In this document: one piece after another, positions 55,306 to 64,000 of the stretch
Layout: the number at the start of each line of letters is the position of its first letter
How positions within the stretch are numbered: the stretch's first letter is position 1
Assembly: GCF_018069805.1 (NCBI RefSeq)
Contig: NZ_JAGPYN010000002.1
Coordinates: forward strand, 1-64,000
Direction of reading: 5' to 3'
From: Pseudoalteromonas ostreae
GTDB lineage: Bacteria > Pseudomonadota > Gammaproteobacteria > Enterobacterales > Alteromonadaceae
Length of the DNA stretch: 64,000 nucleotides
The notes under the pieces: model-generated
Told to the model about the DNA's origin: nothing
Database searches by the model: none
What the model saw: the letters and a program-made list of their open reading frames with translations, nothing else
Made by a program: the position numbers and the translations under genes

Positions 55306-55701
55306 TTAAAAATGTGCTTTTAAACGTGCCAATTGATCTTCACTGTAAGGCACTACGGGATACTGGCCCCATACTGGCGCAGGCCACGCGACATCACTTT
55401 TATAGCGGACAATATGGTGAATGTGTAATTGTGGAACCATGTTACCAAGCGCTGCGACATTAAGTTTATCTGGATTAAATACCTCTTTGAGTAGCCTACT
55501 TAACTTCGCTGACTCTTGCATTAGCAATATCTGTTCTGGCTCGCTTAGATCAATACTCTCTTTTAAATTCGCTTTACGAGGTACTAAAATAAACCACGGG
55601 TATTGACTATCATTCATAAGTAACACTTTGCATAATGGCCAATCGGCCAGTTCAATACAATCACGTGCAAGTTCTGGGGCTAAAGAGAATTCAACGGTCA
55701 T
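55306..55701 (-). CDS. HIT-family nucleotide-binding protein
   Basis: A 131-aa protein of the HIT superfamily, which hydrolyses or transfers nucleotides. The motif is LHIHHIVRY (H-x-H-H), near residue 93, and the N-terminal part has WPLCKVLLMNDSQYPWFILVPR, typical of bacterial HIT proteins. The last residue of a full HxHxHxx triad is not clearly present, so activity is uncertain. Confidence 0.88.
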   Translation of the reverse strand: MTVEFSLAPELARDCIELADWPLCKVLLMNDSQYPWFILVPRKANLKESIDLSEPEQILLMQESAKLSRLLKEVFNPDKLNVAALGNMVPQLHIHHIVRYKSDVAWPAPVWGQYPVVPYSEDQLARLKAHF

Positions 55702-55817
55702 TTTTATTCCTTACAAATTAAGTGCATTACATTTTCGCTACTTTATAGCATTTAGTTGCAGTTGCCCACGCTTGGCTTTACCATCGTTGCAGTTTTTATT
55801 CGAGCGAAGGTAAACAC

Positions 55818-58043
55818 GTGTTAAAAAAAATTAAATACCTCTCATGGGTGCTACCTTTGGTGGCAACAGCCATCACAGTACAAGCTAAGCCTCTTACTTT
55901 AGAACGTATTTTTGATGATCCAAGTTTAGCGGGTAAAGCACCTGTACAGCTTCAGTTTTCACCAGACGGCAGCCGAGTTACCTACCTGCAAGGTAAAAGC
56001 GACGATTACAACCGTTATGATTTGTGGGAGTATAATTTAAAAGATAACAAAAATCGTATTTTAGTCGATTCTGCGAAACTTTTTTCAGGCCCTGAAAACC
56101 TCTCAGATGAAGAAAAAGCACGCCGTGAACGCCAACGTATTTTTGGTAAAGGTATTTTAGAATACAAATGGTCTAAAGACGGTAACGCCTTGTTATTTCC
56201 ACTTAATGGTGACCTCTATTATTACGAGCTAGGAGCAGGGATAAGCCGTAAACTGACCGATACTGAGGCGTTTGAAACCGACGCACGCTTTTCACCAAAA
56301 GGAAACTTTGTCTCGTTTGTCCGTGAACAAAATCTTTATGCGCTAAATCTTAAATCAGGTAAAGAAGTTCAGCTGAGTAAAGATGGCGGCGGTGTGATCA
56401 AAAACGCCATGGCGGAGTTTGTCGCGCAAGAAGAAATGGGCCGAATGACAGGTTACTGGTGGTCTGGTGATGAATCAAAAATAGCCTTCACTCGCATTGA
56501 CGAAAGCCCAGTTAAAGAAGCTATCCGCAATGAAATTTACGCTGATGAAGTGAAACTGTTTAACCAACGCTACCCATTTACTGGCACTAATAATGTAAAA
56601 ATTCAACTTGCTGTGGTTAAGCTCGACAATCAAAAAACTGATTGGGTAGATTTAGGTAAAGACGAAGACATTTACATTACCCGTGCAAAATGGTTAGAAG
56701 ATGACAAAACCCTATCATATCAGTGGCAAAACCGCTCACAGCACAACTTAGAATTGCGCTTTTATAACAGCGAAACAACTGAGCAAAAAGTTGCCTTAAC
56801 AGAAACTAGTGATAGCTGGATAAACTTACATTTTGATCTACAGTTTTTGAAAGACAAAAAACATTTTGTGTGGGCTTCTGAGCGCAATGGCTTTAAGCAT
56901 TTATATCTATATCGTACCAATGGGAAGTTAGTGCGTCAGATCACCGATGGTGATTGGGTGGTTGATAGCTTAAAAGGTATTGATGAGAAAAAAGGCATTG
57001 TCTACTTTGCCGGACGCAAAGACACGCCTTTAGAAAGCCAGCTATACAGTGTTCCACTGTTTAAAAAGGGCGATATTAAACGTATCACTGAGCAAGGTGC
57101 TTATCACAATGTGGTAATGGCAAAAGACAGTAAAACTTTTATTGATAACAGTTCATCAGTCAACAAACCAAACTCAGCGGCACTGCGTAAAGTAAACGGT
57201 GAATTTGTTACTTGGTTAGAGCAAAATAAACTTGATGAAAACCATCCTCTAACCCCTTATCTTACTGATCTAGCTGAGCCTGAATATGGCACTTTGGCTG
57301 CTGATGATGGTCAAGTGATGCACTATCGTTTATTTAAACCTGCAACGGTAAATGATGGTAAAAAACACCCTGTTCTTGTCAATGTCTATGGCGGCCCACA
57401 CGCACAACGCGTAACCAATAGTTGGCGCAGCAAAAACTTATATTTCCAATATATGGCACAGCAAGGTTATGTAGTGTTCCAATTAGATAACCGTGGTTCG
57501 TATAATCGTGGTAAAAAGTTTGAAGATGCCATTTACAAACATTTAGGTGTGGTTGAAGTGGCTGATCAAATCAAAGGCGTCGAGTTTTTACGCACTCTTG
57601 ATTATGTTGACCCACAACGCATTGGTATTTATGGTCACAGTTACGGTGGCTATATGGCATTAATGGCCATGTTTAAAGCTGGTGATTATTTTCAAGCTGG
57701 CGTATCTGGCGCGCCAGTGACCGATTGGGCACTGTACGATACTCACTATACCGAGCGTTATTTAGGACACCCTGATACAAATGCCAAAGGCTATACAGAC
57801 AGTGCGGTATTTCCATACGCAGATGGCTTAAAAGGGCCATTAATGATCTACCATGGTATGGCCGACGATAACGTATTATTTACCCATGCCACTAAGTTAT
57901 TCAAACAATTGCAAGATAACGAAAAGCAATTTGAAATGATGACTTACCCTGGTTCCAAGCACAGCTTACGAGGTAAACAAGTGCAAACTCATTTGCATCA
58001 AACCATCACTAACTTCTTCAATCGTCATTTTTATGTAGAGTAA
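55818..58043 (+). CDS. Exported dipeptidyl-peptidase IV-like serine peptidase (S9B)
   Basis: A 741-aa prolyl oligopeptidase-family enzyme. It starts at GTG 55818 behind GAAGG, with a signal peptide ending near VQA. Residues about 30-500 form the beta-propeller; the C-terminal alpha/beta hydrolase has the nucleophile in YGHSYGGYMA, the aspartate in GMADDNVLF and the histidine in GSKHSLRGK. EEMGRMTGYWWS in the propeller recalls the Glu-Glu segment that binds the substrate N-terminus in DPP IV. Expected to remove X-Pro or X-Ala dipeptides in the periplasm. Confidence 0.93.
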   Translation: MLKKIKYLSWVLPLVATAITVQAKPLTLERIFDDPSLAGKAPVQLQFSPDGSRVTYLQGKSDDYNRYDLWEYNLKDNKNRILVDSAKLFSGPENLSDEEKARRERQRIFGKGILEYKWSKDGNALLFPLNGDLYYYELGAGISRKLTDTEAFETDARFSPKGNFVSFVREQNLYALNLKSGKEVQLSKDGGGVIKNAMAEFVAQEEMGRMTGYWWSGDESKIAFTRIDESPVKEAIRNEIYADEVKLFNQRYPFTGTNNVKIQLAVVKLDNQKTDWVDLGKDEDIYITRAKWLEDDKTLSYQWQNRSQHNLELRFYNSETTEQKVALTETSDSWINLHFDLQFLKDKKHFVWASERNGFKHLYLYRTNGKLVRQITDGDWVVDSLKGIDEKKGIVYFAGRKDTPLESQLYSVPLFKKGDIKRITEQGAYHNVVMAKDSKTFIDNSSSVNKPNSAALRKVNGEFVTWLEQNKLDENHPLTPYLTDLAEPEYGTLAADDGQVMHYRLFKPATVNDGKKHPVLVNVYGGPHAQRVTNSWRSKNLYFQYMAQQGYVVFQLDNRGSYNRGKKFEDAIYKHLGVVEVADQIKGVEFLRTLDYVDPQRIGIYGHSYGGYMALMAMFKAGDYFQAGVSGAPVTDWALYDTHYTERYLGHPDTNAKGYTDSAVFPYADGLKGPLMIYHGMADDNVLFTHATKLFKQLQDNEKQFEMMTYPGSKHSLRGKQVQTHLHQTITNFFNRHFYVE

Positions 58044-58070
58044 GTCTGTATTTACTGTACAAGTTAGACT

Positions 58071-58100
58071 AAAGGCTGATTGAAAGATTGGCCTTTTTTT
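58071..58100 (+). terminator. Terminator of the S9B peptidase gene
   Basis: AAAGGC, a 14-nt loop and GCCTTTTTTTT lie 28 bp after the stop codon. The stem is short but the T-run is long. Confidence 0.7.
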
Positions 58101-58231
58101 TGACTTAATGACAATCCTATTTATTTAAAATAATTTAAACTAAAACAAGGGACAGTTAACTAGATTTTAAAGTAATATTTACTACGCTTAATATATGCGC
58201 GCCTACTGCGAGCACTTCTAAAGGATTTTTT

Positions 58232-59869
58232 ATGTCGTACCTACGCCGTTTTACTATTTTTCAGCGCTTAGCTATCTTGGTAAGTTTGGTCGTTATTGGT
58301 TTACTTTTTTTAAGTATTACCAGTTTAACTCAGCAATATAGTTCACTCAAAGCAGGCCAATATACGAAAACAAAAAATCTGGTTGAAGCTGCTTATAGTG
58401 TTATTACCCATTATCATTCATTACAACAAAGCGGCGAACTCACAGAGCAACAAGCCCAACAAGGTGCACTAACTACAATTGCAAGTATTCGCTATGACAA
58501 CGAAAATTACTTCTGGATCAATGATTTTCAGCCAGCCATGGTTATGCACCCATTTAAACCCGAATTAAACGGTAAATCACTCAGCAATAGTAAAGACCCT
58601 GATGGCGTACCGTTATTTGTTGAAATGGTTAAAATAGTTAAGCAAAGTGGTGAAGGTTTTATCCCTTACAAATGGCCTAAACCAGGTAAAGATCAGCCAG
58701 TTGATAAAATAGCCTATGTGAAGGGTTTTACCCCATGGCAGTGGATAATTGGTTCAGGTGTTTATATTGATACAATTGATGACGCTTTTGCCAACTTACG
58801 GAATTTAGTTATTCTCAATGCTACTGTAATTATTTTGCTATTAATTAGTTTAAGCTACTTAATCGCCAGAAGTATTTTACTGCCTACTCGGCTTGCTGCA
58901 AATATGATGAAAAGTATCTCTCAAGGTGAGGGAGATTTAACCCAAACCTTAGATGAAAATGGTAATGATGAGGTATCGAGGTTATCTCGCCACTTTAACT
59001 TATTTACCACCAAAATGCGTGAGTCGCTTAAGCAAGTGGCAAATAATGCCAACAATGTTAACCAGCATGCCCAAACAGTGGATGATGCAAGTAAAACCAA
59101 TCATTCTTTTATTGAACTACAAAACGATAGCTCAACGCAAGTCGTCGCTGCAATGGAGCAAATGACCCACCAAATTCATGATGTAAGTCGCAATGCCGAA
59201 GCGGCTGAACAAGCCGCTAACCAAGCTGCGGTGAATGCATCTGAAGGTAAAGAAGTTGTTGCTAAAACAATTCAAGCCATAGAAACACTGTCCAAAAATA
59301 TTGAAACTGTGAGTCAAGTTACCGCTGATTTAGCTCAAGAAAGTAATAATATAGGATCAGTACTGGACGTGATCCGCGGTATTGCAGAGCAAACCAATTT
59401 ACTGGCGCTCAATGCTGCAATCGAAGCGGCACGCGCTGGCGAACAAGGCCGAGGATTTGCCGTTGTAGCTGATGAAGTACGTACTCTTGCAAGTCGCACA
59501 GGTAAGAGTACAGAGGAAATTCAGGCGATGATAGCCAAGTTACAAAAAGGCGCACAAGCGGCTGTAGAGGCGGTAACAGCTAGCCAACAATTATCAACCA
59601 ACACAGTACAACAAGCCGGATCTGCCAATACCTCATTAACTGAAATTGAACGTCTAGTGTCGGTGATCACCGATATGAATGGTCAAATAGCCCGTGCGAC
59701 GGAGCAACAATCAAGCGCTGCAGATGAGGTGAATTTACGCATTGGTGAATTATCGCAATCAACCGAACAATCTCTGGCTAATACATCACAACTTTCAGAT
59801 GCAAGTGATAATCTAAAACACAGTAGCCAAGATCTAACTGATGTAGTTAATCGCTTTAAATTAAATTAA
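58232..59869 (+). CDS. Methyl-accepting chemotaxis protein with a single Cache domain
   Basis: A 545-aa chemoreceptor. Membrane helices lie at about residues 13-31 and 190-212. Between them is a single Cache_2-type sensor ([30 protein letters not shown]). A HAMP domain follows, then the signalling domain with the hairpin tip [34 protein letters not shown]. It should feed CheA/CheW. Ligand unknown; small organic acids are common for this sensor type. Confidence 0.95.
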   Translation: MSYLRRFTIFQRLAILVSLVVIGLLFLSITSLTQQYSSLKAGQYTKTKNLVEAAYSVITHYHSLQQSGELTEQQAQQGALTTIASIRYDNENYFWINDFQPAMVMHPFKPELNGKSLSNSKDPDGVPLFVEMVKIVKQSGEGFIPYKWPKPGKDQPVDKIAYVKGFTPWQWIIGSGVYIDTIDDAFANLRNLVILNATVIILLLISLSYLIARSILLPTRLAANMMKSISQGEGDLTQTLDENGNDEVSRLSRHFNLFTTKMRESLKQVANNANNVNQHAQTVDDASKTNHSFIELQNDSSTQVVAAMEQMTHQIHDVSRNAEAAEQAANQAAVNASEGKEVVAKTIQAIETLSKNIETVSQVTADLAQESNNIGSVLDVIRGIAEQTNLLALNAAIEAARAGEQGRGFAVVADEVRTLASRTGKSTEEIQAMIAKLQKGAQAAVEAVTASQQLSTNTVQQAGSANTSLTEIERLVSVITDMNGQIARATEQQSSAADEVNLRIGELSQSTEQSLANTSQLSDASDNLKHSSQDLTDVVNRFKLN

Positions 59870-59874
59870 TTAAC

Positions 59875-59906
59875 AAAAAAGCCCCGTCATTTTATATGGC
59901 GGAGCT
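59875..59906 (-). terminator. Terminator of the M17 aminopeptidase gene
   Basis: On the minus strand AGCTCCGCCAT, a 5-nt loop and ATGACGGGGCT run into TTTTTT. The stem is about 11 bp with one mismatch and a wobble pair, 21 bp past the stop codon. Confidence 0.7.
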
Positions 59907-59926
59907 GTTGTATTTAATGCTGTTAA

Positions 59927-61450
59927 TTATAAGCAGTAACGAGCAAATAAACTGCTGAGGCCTGCTGCGGTTGGTTTACCGTGCTGCCAATCACCACCTT
60001 CAACACCACTACCAGCAATATCCATATGAACATAAGGTAAAGGCTGTACTGACTCACTACCATGTTTATCAAGACCACCAACAATGGCTAAAAATGCCAT
60101 AGGGAACTGGTGACCTCGTGCGGTAACTGCTGATGCTGCATTATTACTTGATAATACGTCATCAGCTAAAGTACGGGGCTTAATAAAATCATAGTCTTCG
60201 CGACGACTGCGAGAAACTTCCGCGCCATCAGCCCACAAATCGCCACTGTCAGCAAGCTTACGAGAAATATTAGCCGCTCGTGCAGGGCCATTTTCAACGT
60301 ATGCACTGTAAGGCCCCATGGCACGAGCTGCGTGTCCGGTTAAGGTTGCGACCGTAAAGATTTCAGGGTTTACTTCTCCTTTAGCTAAATCTTTCATCTC
60401 GCTGAGTAAATCTCCCATAGCTAAGCGCCCTTCAGCATCCGTATTACCTATACGAACACGTACGCCCTCACGGCTAGTAATAATTTCATCTGGTACAAAG
60501 CAATCAGAACCAATTGAGTTACGAACTACCGCTAAGTAAGCTATGACTTTAACCCCTTGTGGTTGAAAGTCTGCCACTGATTTCATAAAACCTGCAACAG
60601 AGGCTGCGCCGCCTTTATCACGGCTCATACCAGCCATATGCCCGCCCACTTTCAAATCGGCACCACCGGTGTCATATACTAAACCTTTACCGACAAACAT
60701 TAAGGTACGTGTTACTTCACCCTCTGGTACATATTCAAGCTTTACAACCCGAGGGTGATGACGCTCAACCGCATATGAAGCGCGAGCCACGGTACTCATC
60801 ATCGGGTACTCTTTATCAATCGTGGCAATATCTGCAATCACTGCAACATTGACCTTGCTGCCTTTAAATAAATCCACGCAGTAATCAGCAAAACGTGGTG
60901 GCGCCATACGCTCAGGCTCAGTGCCACATAAATCACGAGCAGCATACTGCCCTGCGGCAATGGCATTCACTGCTTTAATTGTTTGCTCATTAGCACCAAA
61001 CAAGGCTATTTGAGTGATCGGTTCAATGCTTTCACCATGAAACTCGCGCGCCTCAAGCGGCTGCCACAACGCTTGGCAAGCACCAAGATAAGCAACTTCT
61101 AAGGCATACTGATAACGGCTATCTTGGCTTGCTTGTGGTAAGTAAATAGCAGGTTTTGTACTGCCTGATGCTTTAGCTTCATTGATAGCTAATTTAGCTG
61201 CATCAAAGTAACGACGCACATCATCATAATCACGATTTAATGGACCTGTCGGCGCTAAAATTACCCGTTTAGAATCAACAACAAGCAGCGTTACTTGCTT
61301 ACCAATGCGTGCATCAACCGCCATTTGCGCTTTAATAGCTTGGCTTAAATTCGGATCGTCTAACTTAGAAAAATTATCGGCAATAATAATAAGCGCATCA
61401 TGTTTTGCGTGATCTAATTGCGGGGCTGCAACTGCGTGAGGGTATGCCAT
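59927..61450 (-). CDS. Leucyl aminopeptidase-family (M17) peptidase
   Basis: A 507-aa metallo-aminopeptidase. Metal and catalytic motifs are VGKGLVYDTGGADLKVGG, RDKGGAASVAGF and NTDAEGRLAMGD, matching PepA's GKGITFDTGG and NTDAEGRL. It releases N-terminal amino acids from peptides in the cytoplasm. The frame extends seven codons further to 61471, but ATG at 61450 with AGGA upstream is preferred. There is no signal peptide. Confidence 0.92.
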   Translation of the reverse strand: MAYPHAVAAPQLDHAKHDALIIIADNFSKLDDPNLSQAIKAQMAVDARIGKQVTLLVVDSKRVILAPTGPLNRDYDDVRRYFDAAKLAINEAKASGSTKPAIYLPQASQDSRYQYALEVAYLGACQALWQPLEAREFHGESIEPITQIALFGANEQTIKAVNAIAAGQYAARDLCGTEPERMAPPRFADYCVDLFKGSKVNVAVIADIATIDKEYPMMSTVARASYAVERHHPRVVKLEYVPEGEVTRTLMFVGKGLVYDTGGADLKVGGHMAGMSRDKGGAASVAGFMKSVADFQPQGVKVIAYLAVVRNSIGSDCFVPDEIITSREGVRVRIGNTDAEGRLAMGDLLSEMKDLAKGEVNPEIFTVATLTGHAARAMGPYSAYVENGPARAANISRKLADSGDLWADGAEVSRSRREDYDFIKPRTLADDVLSSNNAASAVTARGHQFPMAFLAIVGGLDKHGSESVQPLPYVHMDIAGSGVEGGDWQHGKPTAAGLSSLFARYCL

Positions 61451-61625
61451 AAAAAAAGGTCCTGTTGTCAAAAAACATAGGAGCTTATTATCATTGATTT
61501 AAATAGCTATTGCCAGCAATGTACTACGAGCTAACATACCACTGGCAACTTGGAGTTACAGTGTAAAATAAAACAGTTACTCACTGCCCACTTATGATTG
61601 ATTGAACCAAGTAGCGCTCAATATC

Positions 61626-62678
61626 TTAGTCTAATATACTCAATTGTACATGTTGTTGCGGTTCATTTTTAACTCCTACCCCCACACCGAGTAACCGTAC
61701 AGGCTGCTGCAAGCCTCGTTGATAGGCTTTGCTCAGCAGCTCAACTAAGATAGTTTCATCAAGTCGGTGGCAAGTTTGATCGGCCGATGTCACCACAAAA
61801 TTAGCAAACTTCACTTTGACACTGAGTTTATTTATACGTTGCTCTAATTGTTGTTTTGTTAATCGACGTTGAAGCTCAGCCAATAATATTGGCAATTGAT
61901 CTAAACACGCTTGTAAACTGGTTTTATTATATTCATAGGTATGCTCAACACTGAGCGATTTACGGGTACGTTCTGTGGATACTTTACCAATATGTAAACC
62001 GGCACATTTTTGATACAGCGAGACCCCAAAGTTACCAACGTGTTGCTGCATCCAATTAACCCCTTTAGCACGCACATCAGCACCGGTGTATAAGCCTTTT
62101 AAATTGAGTTTTTCAAGGGTAACCTTACCGACCCCGGGTATTTTACCCAACGGCAATTGCGCTAAAAAGTCATCCACTTGCTCAGGCAATACTACAAATT
62201 GACCATTCGGTTTATTTTCATCACTGGCAATTTTGGCAATAAATTTTATCGGTGCAATTCCAGCCGAAGCAGTTAAACCGGTGGCGGCAAATATATCGGC
62301 GCGAATTTGCTCCGCCATTAAGGTCGCACTACCCTGGCATGCATTACTGTCAGTTACATCAAGGTAGGCTTCATCTAACGAAAGAGGCTCGATAAGGTCG
62401 GTATAGCGCTTAAATACAGCACGAATTTGCGAAGAGGCTTGTTTATAAACTTGCATACGCCCTGGTACAATCACTAAGTCAGGGCATAATTGTTTGGCAC
62501 GGTAGTTAGACATCGCAGAGCGCACACCGTATTCGCGGGCAAGGTAATTGGCAGTAGAGAGCACCCCACGGCGACTATTGCCACCAATTGCCAAAGGTAC
62601 ATTAGCAAGCGCGGGGTTATCGCGCATTTCGACCGCTGCGTAAAAGCAATCCATGTCAATATGAATAAACTTTTTCAT
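61626..62678 (-). CDS. dinB: DNA polymerase IV
   Basis: DinB is a Y-family translesion polymerase. The 350-aa protein begins MKKFIHIDMDCFYAAVEMRD with the first metal aspartate; the second site is SLDEAYLDVTD. GIAPIKFIAKIASDENKPNG and IPGVGKVTLEKL are typical palm and thumb blocks. I see no clear LexA box directly upstream. Confidence 0.96.
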   Translation of the reverse strand: MKKFIHIDMDCFYAAVEMRDNPALANVPLAIGGNSRRGVLSTANYLAREYGVRSAMSNYRAKQLCPDLVIVPGRMQVYKQASSQIRAVFKRYTDLIEPLSLDEAYLDVTDSNACQGSATLMAEQIRADIFAATGLTASAGIAPIKFIAKIASDENKPNGQFVVLPEQVDDFLAQLPLGKIPGVGKVTLEKLNLKGLYTGADVRAKGVNWMQQHVGNFGVSLYQKCAGLHIGKVSTERTRKSLSVEHTYEYNKTSLQACLDQLPILLAELQRRLTKQQLEQRINKLSVKVKFANFVVTSADQTCHRLDETILVELLSKAYQRGLQQPVRLLGVGVGVKNEPQQHVQLSILD

Positions 62679-62744
62679 TCCTCAAACCAAACACTGTATA
62701 AATGAACAGCTATTATTCATTAAGTTTGATTTATTAGCAAGTCA

Positions 62745-62948
62745 TCAGCTCGATGATTCTTGCTGTGAAGATTTTTTACGATTAAATAATCTCGCACCGA
62801 ATAACCAAACAGCACCTTCTAAAATAAAACCAACTACAATTAGTATCACCATCCCAGAAGCATTGCCCATCGCATAACAAACGAATGCTAAACAGATCAC
62901 CACTAGTTGCGTTAAGCGTTTCGTTATTTTTGCTGTCACTGTATTCAT
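62745..62948 (-). CDS. Small two-helix membrane protein, unknown
   Basis: A 67-aa protein with two hydrophobic segments (about residues 13-31 and 34-53) and a basic, glutamine/serine-rich C-terminus NRKKSSQQESSS. AAGGAG lies six bases before the ATG, which supports translation. I do not recognise it. Confidence 0.6.
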   Translation of the reverse strand: MNTVTAKITKRLTQLVVICLAFVCYAMGNASGMVILIVVGFILEGAVWLFGARLFNRKKSSQQESSS

Positions 62949-63094
62949 AATTAGCTCCTTTAAATCAGATTAAAGTATTCATTTACGTAACCGTGAGCTA
63001 CTAAAAATAGCACATATTCACTGTTTTTCTAATTTTCTTGAGCTAAACAGCACCAATTGCTAATCTACGTTTTTACTTTAAAGAACTGTCGAAT

Positions 63095-63520
63095 ATGCAA
63101 TCATTTATAGAACAACACCCTATCCATACAGCAATTAATGTTGCTTGGGGAGAAATGGATGCCTTACAGCATGTCAATAATGTGGTGTATTTTCGTTATT
63201 TTGAAACTGCTCGAATTGATTTTTTTAATCAAATAAATTTACTCGAAGATTTACAAACAACAGGTATTGGCCCTGTGATCAGTGAAAATAATGCCCGTTA
63301 TAAACGCCCGGTCACATTTCCTGATACAGTGTTAGTAGGCGTTACCATCAGTGATATTCAAAAAGAGCGTTTTATGATGCACTACAGCGTATTTAGCCAA
63401 GCACAAAATACCTTGACTACATTAGGCTCATCGCAAGTGGTGATGTTTAATTTTAAAACAGGTAAGAAAGCACAATTAAGTGAGCCATTATTGGCTGCAT
63501 TGCATAAGTACAGCCGATAA
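63095..63520 (+). CDS. Hot-dog-fold acyl-CoA thioesterase (4HBT/YbgC-like)
   Basis: A 141-aa thioesterase with the 4HBT signature WGEMDALQHVNNVVYFRYFE, which contains the catalytic aspartate and HVN turn, and TARIDFF after it. It hydrolyses acyl- or aryl-CoA thioesters; the exact substrate cannot be read. Its stop is 22 bp before the aldo/keto reductase start. Confidence 0.9.
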   Translation: MQSFIEQHPIHTAINVAWGEMDALQHVNNVVYFRYFETARIDFFNQINLLEDLQTTGIGPVISENNARYKRPVTFPDTVLVGVTISDIQKERFMMHYSVFSQAQNTLTTLGSSQVVMFNFKTGKKAQLSEPLLAALHKYSR

Positions 63521-63541
63521 TCATAAAAGTAAGGAATCATT

Positions 63542-64000
63542 ATGCGTTACAACCCACTTGGTAGTAGTGGTCTCAATGTGTCTCGCGTATGCTTAGGAAG
63601 CATGACGTGGGGCGTACAAAACAATCAGGCTGATGCTGATGAGCAAATTACTTATGCTCTTGAGCAAGGCGTTAACTTTATCGATACGGCTGAAATGTAT
63701 GCCGTACCGCCAACTCCAGATACCTACGGAAAAACAGAACAAATTATCGGTAATTGGTTAGCACGTAATCCAAGTAAACGAGACGATATTGTGCTCGCCA
63801 CTAAAATTGCTGGCAATGGCCTTGCTTGGGTCCGTGATGGTGGCGATATTACTCGTCAAGCAGTCGTTAATGCGGTTGAGGAGTCATTAAAACGTCTACA
63901 AACCGATGTCATTGATTTATACCAACTGCACTGGCCGAATCGTCAATCTCCGCATTTTAGCAAACAATGGCCAGGTATGATCCGTTTTAGTGACGCTAAT
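63542..64000 (+). CDS. Aldo/keto reductase, Tas-like (cut by window end)
   Basis: The first 153 codons of an NADPH-dependent aldo/keto reductase. MRYNPLGSSGLNVSRVCLGS, TWGVQN, VNFIDTAEMY (catalytic Asp/Tyr) and DLYQLHWPNR match E. coli Tas closely. The ATG follows AAGGAATC. The rest of the gene lies beyond position 64000. Confidence 0.88.
   Translation, partial: MRYNPLGSSGLNVSRVCLGSMTWGVQNNQADADEQITYALEQGVNFIDTAEMYAVPPTPDTYGKTEQIIGNWLARNPSKRDDIVLATKIAGNGLAWVRDGGDITRQAVVNAVEESLKRLQTDVIDLYQLHWPNRQSPHFSKQWPGMIRFSDAN

Noticed and set aside
1..64000. CRISPR arrays, insertion sequences, prophage genes and tRNA genes
   Set aside because: No direct-repeat arrays, transposase, integrase or tRNA-like cloverleaf was found by eye on either strand.

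Overview
The window looks like chromosome of a marine gammaproteobacterium of the order Alteromonadales, most probably Pseudoalteromonas. This rests on a PomA/PomB (sodium-type) stator pair, the xseB-ispA-dxs block, a RibB-RibX fusion in the riboflavin operon, RdgC, and low-GC base use throughout. No database search was possible; identities come from motifs and remembered family sequences.

Layout. Positions 1-480 are the promoter and leader of an rRNA operon whose 16S gene lies just left of the window on the minus strand. 0.6-10.8 kb is ordinary chromosome: cnoX, an exported M20 amidohydrolase, topB, a membrane protein preceded by two tiny paralogous peptide genes, pomAB, then xseB-ispA-dxs. 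10.9-26.0 kb is a minus-strand accessory region that reads as a biosynthetic gene cluster. 26.6-32.1 kb holds an RND/MMPL exporter, a LolA-like periplasmic protein, a small membrane protein and a divergent outer-membrane barrel. 32.4-42.8 kb is housekeeping: a propeller-type diguanylate cyclase, pgpA, thiL, nusB, ribH, ribBX, ribE, ribD, nrdR and glyA. 43.5-48.4 kb is thrABC with a classic thrL attenuator. 48.4-64.0 kb holds a decayed response-regulator fragment beside a sensor kinase, rdgC, an HDOD protein, a DPP III-family lipoprotein, a periplasmic solute-binding protein, a HIT protein, a prolyl oligopeptidase-family peptidase, a chemoreceptor, an M17 aminopeptidase, dinB, a thioesterase and a truncated aldo/keto reductase.

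The most interesting part is the cluster at 10960-25998. A fused PabA-PabB with the aminodeoxychorismate-synthase lysine and a PabC-type lyase would make 4-aminobenzoate. A benzoate-CoA-ligase-like enzyme could activate it. In parallel, a second AMP ligase, an acyl-CoA dehydrogenase homologue and a class III aminotransferase fused to an acyl-ACP-reductase-like domain (the logic of TamA/TamT/TamH in tambjamine side-chain synthesis) could turn a fatty acid into an unsaturated fatty amine. A condensation/WS-DGAT-like enzyme could join the two halves as an N-alkenyl aminobenzamide. A haem-oxygenase-like diiron protein and a class II aldolase homologue would tailor a precursor or the product, and an EmrE-type pump, perhaps with the RND system, would export it. 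The product is an inference; I know of no described cluster with this exact set. No regulator gene is present, but a perfect 20-bp TetR-type inverted repeat lies in front of the diiron-protein gene.

A second item worth attention is a pair of tiny tandem paralogous peptide genes (24 and 35 codons) at 5409-5624, each with its own ribosome binding site, beside an uncharacterised membrane protein.
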